The position numbers were made by a program, and so were the translations under genes. From CAYRVX01 sp964642165 (GTDB lineage Bacteria > Planctomycetota > Phycisphaerae > SM23-33), in NCBI GenBank assembly GCA_964642165.1, contig CAZXOC010000296.1, positions 1-8,986 on the forward strand: a stretch of 8,986 bases of DNA, in the 5' to 3' direction. The notes beneath the pieces are model-generated. The model was not told the DNA's origin. It ran no database searches and worked only from the letters and a program-made list of their open reading frames with translations. Of the stretch, positions 1-8,986 are shown in pieces. Positions within the stretch are counted from its first letter, which is position 1; each line of letters begins with the position of its first letter.

Positions 1-28
1 CCCCCCCCGAACGCCGACGCGCACAACG

Positions 29-1429
29 CTACTCGAACACCGCCGCGGCCTCGGGCGGGGCGCCGAGGTCCTTCAGGAAGCCCAGCAGCCTGGCGTGCAG
101 GTCGTCGCAGACCGTTGCCTCGTCGGCGGCGAGGGGCTTCAGGCAGTAGGGGTCGGCCTCGATGTCGTACAGCTCCCGCTGCGCCTCAGCGCCGATGGGC
201 ACGTACGCCCACTTCTTCGTGTACACCACGGGCGTGACGCGCTTGGTGGTGATCTTCTCGCCCTCGGCGGCGCGCAGGTAGCTGGCCGTGACCGCGAAGT
301 CGCGATCCCATTCCACGTCCTCACCGCAAACCAGCGGCGCGAAGCTGCGGCCGTGGATCGGCTCGGGCGTCTCGACGTCCAGCCCGGCCAGGTCCGCCAG
401 CGTCGGCAGGATGTCCACCGGCTGGACGATCTCGTCCACCTCGCGCCCGCCCTCGATACCGGGCGCGGCGATGAGGAACGGGATGTGGGCGACCTCGGGG
501 TAGACGGGCCAGCAGCGCGTGTCGCCCTCGTTGATGTTGCTCTTCCCGGCACGGTCGCGCTCGCCGATGCTGAAGCCGTGGTCGGTCGTGAAGATCACGA
601 TGGAGTTGTCCCAGAGGCGCAGGTCGTCGATCTTCTGGAGCACGCGGCCGACCCAGCGGTCGACCAGCTCGGCCTCGGCGCAGTAGTGGGCGCGGAGGTT
701 CCGCAGCTCCGCCTCGGTGAGGTCGGAGGCCTTGCCGTAGTTGGGGTGGATCATCGGGCAGCCGTCGTAATCCGGGTCGTACCTGCGGACGAGGTACTCC
801 GGCGGGTCCCACGGCTCGTGCGGGTCGAAGAAGTCGACCCAGAGGAACAGCGGGTCGAACTGGTGGCACTCCTCGAGCCATCGCATGGCGAGGTTCGCCG
901 TCCGCGGGGCGAAGCAGTCCATCTCGTGGCCCCAGTCGGGGTTGATCCACCGCGACAGGTCCGGCAGGTTTGCGCCCTGGAAGTGCCTGCCGAAGCGCGT
1001 CTTGGCCGGCGGCATGACGTGGGCGATGGGGCGGTTCATCCGCAGGAAGTAGTTGTCGCCCTCCTGCCCGCGGGTCTGCACGGCGGCGTGGAAGCCCCGG
1101 TTGAAGTCCGCGTTGAACAGGTGCGGGCAGTCGCAGATGAGCTGCGAGACGTACCCCGCGGGGTGCAGAATCCGCGGCAGGTGGTTCGGGCTGCTCTGCA
1201 GGCGGCTCTGCCAGGGGTACCACGGCCAGCCGTACCGCCCGGTCGTCAGGTCCGTGCGGTGGGGGATCGTCGGGAAGCTCGACGTGAACATCCGCGAGAA
1301 GCTCACCGCCCGCTCGCTGAACGCGTCGAGGTGGGGCGTTCGCACGGGCATGCCCATGGGCCCGGCGGCCGCGCGGTCGAAGAAGTTGTCGTACCGGAAC
1401 GTGTCCGAGATCAGCAGGATGATGTTCAC
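29..1429 (-). CDS. Sulfatase-superfamily hydrolase with Thr at the nucleophile position
   Basis: Encodes 466 residues with the alkaline phosphatase/sulfatase fold. Seen: an N-terminal metal-site strand ISDTFRYD (residues 7-14, Asp9), the nucleophile-loop motif TIPHRTDLTTG (54-64), DPHEPW (202-207), TTDHGFSIGE (281-290) with Lys296 in AGKSN, VDILPTLADLAG (338-349) and the late ELYDIEADP (419-427). The loop aligns exactly with the family motif C/S-x-P-x-R-x4-T-G, but the first position is Thr54 (codon 1270-1268), so no formylglycine can form there. Family knowledge: Thr is the nucleophile in relatives such as LtaS and EptA-type phosphotransferases, so a phosphatase, phosphodiesterase or transferase activity is possible; the substrate is unknown. 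No signal peptide is visible, since the protein opens directly with the first core strand, which suggests a cytoplasmic enzyme. The start is GTG at 1429, preceded by AGGAG (1441-1437) with 7-base spacing; an in-frame ATG at 1507 would add 26 unconserved-looking residues. Fold assignment is firm, function is not. Confidence 0.9.
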   Translation of the reverse strand: MNIILLISDTFRYDNFFDRAAAGPMGMPVRTPHLDAFSERAVSFSRMFTSSFPTIPHRTDLTTGRYGWPWYPWQSRLQSSPNHLPRILHPAGYVSQLICDCPHLFNADFNRGFHAAVQTRGQEGDNYFLRMNRPIAHVMPPAKTRFGRHFQGANLPDLSRWINPDWGHEMDCFAPRTANLAMRWLEECHQFDPLFLWVDFFDPHEPWDPPEYLVRRYDPDYDGCPMIHPNYGKASDLTEAELRNLRAHYCAEAELVDRWVGRVLQKIDDLRLWDNSIVIFTTDHGFSIGERDRAGKSNINEGDTRCWPVYPEVAHIPFLIAAPGIEGGREVDEIVQPVDILPTLADLAGLDVETPEPIHGRSFAPLVCGEDVEWDRDFAVTASYLRAAEGEKITTKRVTPVVYTKKWAYVPIGAEAQRELYDIEADPYCLKPLAADEATVCDDLHARLLGFLKDLGAPPEAAAVFE

Positions 1430-1460
1430 GTGCGGTCTCCTGTGTAGCTGCTGCAAGGGG

Positions 1461-1488
1461 AGCATAGCCCGGCGTGCAGCGAGATCAA
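1461..1488 (-). promoter_or_regulatory. Probable sigma70-type promoter of the sulfatase-like gene
   Basis: On the minus strand, TTGATC (1488-1483) and TATGCT (1466-1461) are separated by 16 bases, a reasonable -35/-10 pair. Transcription would start near 1454 and give a leader of about 25 bases that contains the AGGAG ribosome site (1441-1437) ahead of the GTG at 1429. This arrangement also argues against the longer reading frame that starts at 1507, because that start would lie upstream of the promoter. Not proven experimentally. Confidence 0.45.
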
Positions 1489-1654
1489 CCCGGATTTCCC
1501 AAACCATGACCCCCGTTCCCGTGCAGTGGGGCGTGGTGTGTCCGTGTGAATAGAGGCGTCTTCCGACGTTGCGGGCAGGCCGTGCGGAGAATCCAATGGG
1601 TGGAAGCGGCAGCGGCCGGATCCAGCGGAACGCCGGGCCCGGGCGCTCGCCGGC

Positions 1655-1663
1655 TGCTATAAT
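1655..1663 (+). promoter_or_regulatory. Extended -10 promoter element (TGcTATAAT)
   Basis: A perfect consensus TATAAT (1658-1663) is preceded by TG at 1655-1656, making an extended -10 element. The position 17 bases upstream (1635-1640, GGGCCC) does not resemble a -35, as is common for extended -10 promoters. Transcription would start near 1670 and give a leader of about 128 bases before the SLATT-like gene at 1798. It is the most AT-rich spot in its surroundings. Confidence 0.55.
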
Positions 1664-1797
1664 ACCCTCTGGGCGCGGGGCGATGAGGCCATGACGTCGA
1701 GACGCTCGCTCGGAACCGGATCGGCGCGACCGTTAGCGGGAGACCGCTGTCATCCGGCACTTCGCATCACGCCGCGAACCAGAAAGGCGGGCTAGTC

Positions 1798-2520
1798 ATG
1801 GGCAACGTCAATGAGCAGAAAGCCAAGCTCAGAGGGATGGCCTTCAGTCTGTACTGCAAGTCCCTGCTGCAGGAGCGCGGTGCCGACGCACTGGTCAACC
1901 GCTGGCAGCGCGTGGACGAGCTGGCCAAGATCGCGGTGGCGCTGACGGCGACGGGCTCGGCGGTCTCCGGGTGGGCGCTGTGGACGAAGGGACAGGGGAC
2001 GTGGGCCTGGGCCGTGATCGCGGGGGCGGCGGCGACCCTGGCGATCATCCATACGGCGCTGGGCGTGGCCGGCCGGGTCCGCGACTGGGGCCGGCTGAAG
2101 CACCACTTCATGAACCTGCGGTACGACCTGGAGAGCTTCGCCACCCGCATGGCGCTCGACGAGGAGCTCTCCATCGACGAGTGGCGCCGGCAGCTCATGA
2201 TCTGCCGCGAGCGGTACAAGCAGGGCCTGGGCCTCGTCCCCAATGACATCTTCTACACATCTCGACTCGGAGAGCGGATGGACCAGCGGCTGGCGAGGGA
2301 GCTCCGCAAGGAACCAGACGGCACGCACCAGGACATGCCTGTCTGGCGGGGGATCCACATCTTCGGGGTGGACTTGGCAGCGGAGGAGGCGATTCTCCAG
2401 GCCGCGAGGGAGGCAGGTGAGGAGTCCGCCGGCCGGTACGTCCCCGAGGCGGAGGAGTCGGCCGATCGCCCCGCGAGCGCCGACGCGGCGGCGGCCGCGC
2501 GGAGCGAGGCACCACGCTGA
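1798..2520 (+). CDS. Two-TM membrane protein, SLATT-like
   Basis: Encodes 240 residues. Seen: an amphipathic N-terminal stretch (about 1-41), two hydrophobic helices (about 42-62 and 69-91) joined by a very short loop, a long charged helical segment (about 92-145, including WGRLKHHFMNLRYDLESF), and a low-complexity Ala/Glu/Arg tail (about 205-240). There is no signal peptide. This helix, hairpin, long cytoplasmic helix plan resembles the SLATT family (SMODS- and SLOG-associating 2TM effector domain), whose members are predicted pore-forming effectors of nucleotide-sensing conflict systems. The assignment rests on topology and recalled sequence style, not a database match. No SMODS, SLOG or other sensor gene lies beside it, so it would be a solitary member. 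The ATG has a moderate ribosome site, AGAAAGG (1781-1787), and an extended -10 promoter lies upstream. The gene converges on the dehydrogenase pair with only 23 bases between stop codons and no visible terminator. The alternative is an uncharacterised 2TM protein of unrelated role. Confidence 0.88.
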   Translation: MGNVNEQKAKLRGMAFSLYCKSLLQERGADALVNRWQRVDELAKIAVALTATGSAVSGWALWTKGQGTWAWAVIAGAAATLAIIHTALGVAGRVRDWGRLKHHFMNLRYDLESFATRMALDEELSIDEWRRQLMICRERYKQGLGLVPNDIFYTSRLGERMDQRLARELRKEPDGTHQDMPVWRGIHIFGVDLAAEEAILQAAREAGEESAGRYVPEAEESADRPASADAAAAARSEAPR

Positions 2521-2543
2521 GGCACCAGGCAGGCCCGGGCGGA

Positions 2544-3680
2544 TCAGACGACCGTTGCGTCGGCGAGCGCGGCGGCGGCCTCGGCGGTTACGACGGCGTC
2601 GCGGCCGTTGGCTTCGGTGATGACGCGCTCGTGGGACGGGTCGCGGATGGCGGCGACCTGATCGGCCAGCAGGGCCCGCACGCCGCCGGCGTAGATGGCG
2701 AGCTTGTCGGTGGAAGGCGTCCAGGTCAGGCGGATGCGGCGAGCGACGTGTCGCTCGACCCCGCGGCCGCGGATCGCCACCGGCTTCTCGCCGTAGGACT
2801 CGACGGTCTCGATCTCGGCGCCGGGGCAGCAGGCGGCGAGGCGGGCCTGGGTCTCGTCATCGACGGCCGCGTCCACCTCCAGCGTCAGCGGGATCCAGCC
2901 GAACACGCGAACGTCCCCCAGCTCGCAGACCAGGCGGTGGTCGGCCCGGTCCATCGGCTTGATCTGGTCGAAGCCGTGGTAGTGCGTCACGAGGACCGGC
3001 TCGCCGCCGTCGCCGCGGTGTCGCAGCGAGCACAGGACGCGGTCCTCGATGCCGCTGCCTTCGCGCCGCTCGGTGTGGGCCGAGAGGACCTCGCCGGGCC
3101 CGAGCCAGTAGGCGTACAGGTCGAAGAAGTGCACGCCGTGCTCGATGAAGATCCCGCCGGAGACCGCCTTGTCCCAGAACCAGTGGTCGGGGGGCATGAC
3201 CGTGTCGAACGCGCAGTTGGTCAGGCGCCCGGCGAGCACCTTGCCCAGGGCGCCGCTGTCGAGGACGCGTTTGGCCGCGTCGACGACCTCGTTGTGGCGC
3301 AGGACGAAGTTGACGGGGCAGAGGAGGCCCGCCCGGCTCGCCAGGGCGGCGATTTCGTCGGCCTCCCGGACGCTCATCGCCAGGGGCTTCTCGCACAGGA
3401 CGTGCTTGCCCGCCCGCAGGCAGTCGCGGGCCAGCTCGTGGTGGCTGCTCGGCGGCGTCGCGACGTGGACCAGGTCCACGTCCGGGCGCCGGATCAGCTC
3501 GTCGGGCGTGGCGCACGCCGCGGCCCCGAAGGGGGCGGCGGCTTCGGTCGCCGCGGCGGGGTCGGCATCCGCGACGGCGGCGATCCGCACGGCGTCCATC
3601 GACGAGAAGGCGTCGAGGCAGAAGCGCCCGAACGAGCCGCAGCCGATCAGGCCCAGGGCGATGGGTTTGGCATCCTGCAT
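2544..3680 (-). CDS. Gfo/Idh/MocA family oxidoreductase (copy A)
   Basis: Encodes 378 residues, a usual length for the family: NAD(P)-dependent, mostly sugar or inositol dehydrogenases of the cytoplasm. Seen: the Rossmann nucleotide-binding loop GLIGCGSFG (10-18), VHVATPP (71-77), the signature GKHVLCEKP (91-99) with the probable catalytic Lys98, and the C-terminal-domain active-site segment EHGVHFFD (180-187) with the probable catalytic His184. The substrate cannot be read from sequence. The start chosen is the ATG at 3680, because AAGGAAGG stands 6 bases upstream; a start six codons earlier (3698) would place that ribosome site inside the gene. It is the downstream member of a tandem pair with the gene at 3775-4920, sharing about half its residues by eye, including the run THYHGFDQ near 232-239. 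The two are probably co-transcribed, although a weak promoter-like pair lies in the 94-base gap. Confidence 0.93.
   Translation of the reverse strand: MQDAKPIALGLIGCGSFGRFCLDAFSSMDAVRIAAVADADPAAATEAAAPFGAAACATPDELIRRPDVDLVHVATPPSSHHELARDCLRAGKHVLCEKPLAMSVREADEIAALASRAGLLCPVNFVLRHNEVVDAAKRVLDSGALGKVLAGRLTNCAFDTVMPPDHWFWDKAVSGGIFIEHGVHFFDLYAYWLGPGEVLSAHTERREGSGIEDRVLCSLRHRGDGGEPVLVTHYHGFDQIKPMDRADHRLVCELGDVRVFGWIPLTLEVDAAVDDETQARLAACCPGAEIETVESYGEKPVAIRGRGVERHVARRIRLTWTPSTDKLAIYAGGVRALLADQVAAIRDPSHERVITEANGRDAVVTAEAAAALADATVV
3061..3152 (-). repeat. Near-identical tract shared by the two dehydrogenase genes (copy A side)
   Basis: Bases 3061-3152 match 4301-4392 with only three differences in 92 positions (one at 3074, two at 3108-3109). 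The tract encodes residues about 177-207 in both proteins, including the catalytic EHGVH segment and GPGEVLSAH. The differences change Tyr/Trp191 and Thr/Ala203; no synonymous difference is seen in the tract, while other parts of the genes differ much more. Confidence 0.85.
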
Positions 3681-3715
3681 GGGCGTCCTTCCTTCCATGG
3701 CCAGCGTTGCGAGGA

Positions 3716-3744
3716 AACGTAGGCGCCGGCCCGGGAGGCGTCAA
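3716..3744 (-). promoter_or_regulatory. Weak promoter-like pair before copy A
   Basis: On the minus strand TTGACG (3744-3739) is followed after 17 bases by TACGTT (3721-3716). The -35 is good but the -10 matches the consensus only at the first, second and last positions. If used, it would start copy A transcription near 3709, about 29 bases before the ATG. It overlaps the GC hairpin at 3727-3763, so hairpin and promoter interpretations compete. Confidence 0.25.
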
Positions 3745-3763
3745 GTGTTGTCTGGCCGGGCCG
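3727..3763 (-). other. GC-rich intercistronic hairpin
   Basis: CGGCCCGG (3727-3734) and CCGGGCCG (3756-3763) are perfect complements and could form an 8-pair all-GC stem with a 21-base loop. In the direction of transcription it begins 11 bases after the stop codon of copy B and lies before copy A. No T tract follows, so it is not a classical intrinsic terminator. It may stabilise the upstream message or reduce readthrough. In DNA this GC-rich it could also be chance. Confidence 0.3.
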
Positions 3764-3774
3764 CGAGCGGGCGC

Positions 3775-4920
3775 TCACGCGCCGCCCCGGGCGCCGGCCT
3801 CGGCGAGGCGGGCGGCCGATTCCGCGCAGGCGAGCGCCTCGACGCCCTGGCGGGCCGTCACGCGCCGCCGATGGCCCCGGTCGCGCACCCAGGCGACCTG
3901 GTCGGCCAGCAGGGCGCGGATCGCGTCGGCGTAGAGGGACTCCTTGTCCTGCGGCAGCGAGTACCGCAGGCGAACGCGCTTCGTGACGTGGCGGACCTCC
4001 CCCCGGCCGAGAATGTCGCGCCGGCCCGGCGGGTACTCCTCGAGCACCTCGGCCTCCGCGTCGGGCAGGCAGCCGCGGAGCCGGCCAAGGGATGCGTCGT
4101 CGACGGCGGCGTCAACGGTCAGCCGCTGCGGCAGCCAGCCTTCCACGCGCACGTCGCCCAGCTCGCAGACGAGGCGGTGCTCCGTCCGGTCCATGGGGGC
4201 GACCTGGTCGAAGCCGTGATAGTGCGTGACCGGTATGCCGCTGTGGCCGGCGAGGGCGTGACGGACCGTGCAGGTCACGCGGTCCTCCTGCCCGCCGCGC
4301 TCGCGCCGCTCGGCGTGGGCCGAGAGGACCTCGCCGGGCCCGAGCCACCAGGCGTACAGGTCGAAGAAGTGCACGCCGTGCTCGATGAAGATGCCCCCGG
4401 AGGTGTCCTTGGCCCAGAACCAGTGGTCGGGCGGCAGGCCGGCGTCGGAGGCGCAGTTGGTCACGTCGGCGGCGAGCACGCGACCGAGCGCGCCGCCGCG
4501 GACGAGGTCGCGGACGATCCCGGCAATCGGGCTGAAGCGCATCACGAAGTTGGGCGCGAAGAAGACGCCGGCCTCGTCGGCCGCCCGGGCCAGCGCCTCG
4601 GCCTCCCTCGCGCACAGCGCGGGGGGCTTCTCGCAGAGGACGTGCTTGCCCGCTCGCAGGGCCGCCAGGGCGAGGCGGTAATGCGACTCCGGCGGCGTGG
4701 CGACGTGCACGACGCCCACGTCCTCGCAGGCGATCACCTCCTCGTAGCTGTCCAGCACGCGTACGCCCAGGCGATCGCAGAGGGCCCGGGCGTCGGGTTT
4801 CGCGGCCCGCGCCGCCGCGACGAGCCGGACGCAGCCCAGCCGGCGGAACGCCTCGAGGCAGTACGTCCCGAAGCCGCCGCCGCCGATCAGACCGAGCCCG
4901 AGTTGCTGCCCCTGCGCCAT
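3775..4920 (-). CDS. Gfo/Idh/MocA family oxidoreductase (copy B)
   Basis: Encodes 381 residues, paralogous to the gene at 2544-3680 and collinear with it over nearly the whole length. Seen: the dinucleotide-binding loop GLIGGGGFG (10-18), VHVATPP (71-77), GKHVLCEKP (91-99, probable catalytic Lys98), PPDHWFWAK (163-171) and EHGVHFFD (180-187, probable catalytic His184). All key residues are kept in both copies, so both are probably active NAD(P)-dependent dehydrogenases, likely on a sugar, cyclitol or related polyol; the substrate is not predictable. The ATG at 4920 has GAAGGG about 6 to 8 bases upstream. It is the first gene of the leftward pair and is divergent from secA with 188 bases between the start codons. 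No convincing leftward -10 was found in that gap. The C-terminal end (about 371-381) is Ala/Gly-rich and differs from copy A. Confidence 0.93.
   Translation of the reverse strand: MAQGQQLGLGLIGGGGFGTYCLEAFRRLGCVRLVAAARAAKPDARALCDRLGVRVLDSYEEVIACEDVGVVHVATPPESHYRLALAALRAGKHVLCEKPPALCAREAEALARAADEAGVFFAPNFVMRFSPIAGIVRDLVRGGALGRVLAADVTNCASDAGLPPDHWFWAKDTSGGIFIEHGVHFFDLYAWWLGPGEVLSAHAERRERGGQEDRVTCTVRHALAGHSGIPVTHYHGFDQVAPMDRTEHRLVCELGDVRVEGWLPQRLTVDAAVDDASLGRLRGCLPDAEAEVLEEYPPGRRDILGRGEVRHVTKRVRLRYSLPQDKESLYADAIRALLADQVAWVRDRGHRRRVTARQGVEALACAESAARLAEAGARGGA
4301..4392 (-). repeat. Near-identical tract shared by the two dehydrogenase genes (copy B side)
   Basis: This is the partner of 3061-3152, at a constant offset of 1240 bases. 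It lies at the same codons of the paralogue and shares the same active-site segment. Similarity falls off on either side, with about seven mismatches in the adjoining 40 bases on the higher-coordinate side and far more beyond. Confidence 0.85.
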
Positions 4921-5012
4921 GGTCGGCCCTTCGATCGAGACGATCCCGTCCGCTCCGCTTCGTGCCGCCCGCCGGGGCCGGTCCCTTGGCTCGGTGCCGA
5001 GGGCGAGTCAAC

Positions 5013-5042
5013 TTGACGGAGGCCCGGGCGAGATGCGATACT
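5013..5042 (+). promoter_or_regulatory. Probable secA promoter
   Basis: TTGACG (5013-5018) is followed after 18 bases by GATACT (5037-5042), and TG at 5034-5035 makes the -10 of the extended type. The predicted start near 5049 leaves a leader of about 60 bases. The -35 is one half of a perfect inverted repeat GTCAA-C-TTGAC (5007-5017), so a TTGACT also faces the other way. No -10 was found at proper spacing on the minus strand, so a bidirectional promoter is not supported. Confidence 0.55.
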
Positions 5043-5051
5043 ACCATAACC

Positions 5052-5077
5052 CCCGGCCGTTGTGCAGGCGGCCAGGG
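5052..5077 (+). other. Possible hairpin in the secA leader
   Basis: GGCCG (5055-5059) pairs with CGGCC (5069-5073); past a bulged A, CCC (5052-5054) pairs with GGG (5075-5077). The stem would lie just after the predicted transcription start and about 20 bases before the ribosome site GAGGG (5098-5102). It could protect the 5' end or influence translation. SecA synthesis is regulated through its leader in some bacteria, but no secM-like arrest peptide is visible here. Confidence 0.3.
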
Positions 5078-5108
5078 TCTAGGACAGCGCGGTGATCGAG
5101 GGCACCCC

Positions 5109-8888
<3,780 letters not shown>

Positions 8889-8960
8889 CGTGATCGGGCG
8901 TGCCTGCCATTTGCCGGGCTCTCGCGTAGGGATGCCGCCGCGGCGCCCCGAGGGATGCCC

Positions 8961-8986
8961 ATGATCGGCTTTGCGGACTTCGTGCC
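8961..8986 (+). CDS. Start of an unknown gene, cut by the window edge
   Basis: An ATG at 8961 opens a frame reading MIGFADFV before the sequence ends. GAGGG (8950-8954) stands six bases upstream, a good ribosome site. An in-frame ATG at 8955 abuts that site directly and is less likely. The start lies 72 bases after the secA stop with no convincing terminator between, so co-transcription with secA is possible. Too little is visible to name the product. Confidence 0.4.

Larger units (their letters stand above)
1430..1797. other. Divergent intergenic region
   Basis: This 368-base gap separates the sulfatase-like gene (leftward) from the SLATT-like gene (rightward). It holds the leftward promoter at 1461-1488 and the rightward extended -10 at 1655-1663, with GC-rich sequence between them. 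Short open frames cross it (for example minus strand 1485-1760), but their translations are Pro/Arg-rich and look like high-GC background. No tRNA, terminator with a T tract, or convincing small RNA was seen by eye. Confidence 0.6.

Noticed and set aside
95..1447. Plus-strand frame opposite the sulfatase-like gene
   Set aside because: It is a shadow: no family motif, Val/Arg/Asp-rich, while the minus strand carries all sulfatase-fold motifs.
1430..1507. Upstream ATG start for the sulfatase-like gene
   Set aside because: It lies upstream of the predicted promoter and has no clear ribosome site, while the GTG at 1429 has AGGAG at good spacing.
2521..2543. Shared terminator between the convergent genes
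   Set aside because: Only 23 bases separate the stop codons. They contain a short GCCCGGGC palindrome but no usable stem-loop with a T tract on either strand.
3145..5016. Long plus-strand frame opposite the dehydrogenase pair
   Set aside because: It runs across two genes and their intergenic gap with low-complexity translation. The minus-strand genes are clearly real.
4962..5108. N-terminal extension of SecA to an upstream in-frame ATG
   Set aside because: The extension would include the predicted promoter and is unlike any SecA start. ATG 5109 has its own ribosome site and a typical SecA N-terminus.
8932..8963. Tiny open frame (ten codons) overlapping the start at 8961
   Set aside because: There is no spaced ribosome site. 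It is probably chance, created by a short AGGGATGCC direct repeat at 8928-8936 and 8951-8959.

Overview
The window is GC-rich bacterial DNA, fully coding except for short gaps. It most likely comes from a planctomycete, possibly of the Phycisphaerae type. This is inferred from a very long SecA with extra insertions, a sulfatase-superfamily enzyme, and two Gfo/Idh/MocA oxidoreductases, families that are abundant in that phylum. No RNA gene, CRISPR array or mobile element is visible.

Layout from left to right: a sulfatase-fold enzyme on the minus strand (29-1429). A 368-base divergent intergenic region follows, carrying a promoter for each flanking gene. Next is a plus-strand gene for a small two-pass membrane protein resembling the SLATT effector family (1798-2520). 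It ends 23 bases from the end of a minus-strand pair of paralogous Gfo/Idh/MocA dehydrogenases (2544-3680 and 3775-4920), which read away from the last large gene, secA (5109-8888, plus strand). The secA gene has a good sigma70-type promoter and a short leader. At the right edge a new plus-strand gene seems to begin (8961).

The genes do not form one obvious pathway. The two dehydrogenases are a tandem duplication and probably one transcription unit. secA is housekeeping and may be followed by a co-transcribed gene. The sulfatase-like and SLATT-like genes are transcribed divergently and appear independent.

The most unusual content is: (a) SecA, where the region of the helical wing is expanded into five copies of a degenerate unit in strict register and the variable part of NBD2 is replaced by a cysteine-rich, probably zinc-binding module; (b) the sulfatase-fold enzyme, which has threonine where the formylglycine-forming Cys/Ser should be; (c) the solitary SLATT-like protein. 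Nothing here proves a complete new defence or metabolic system.
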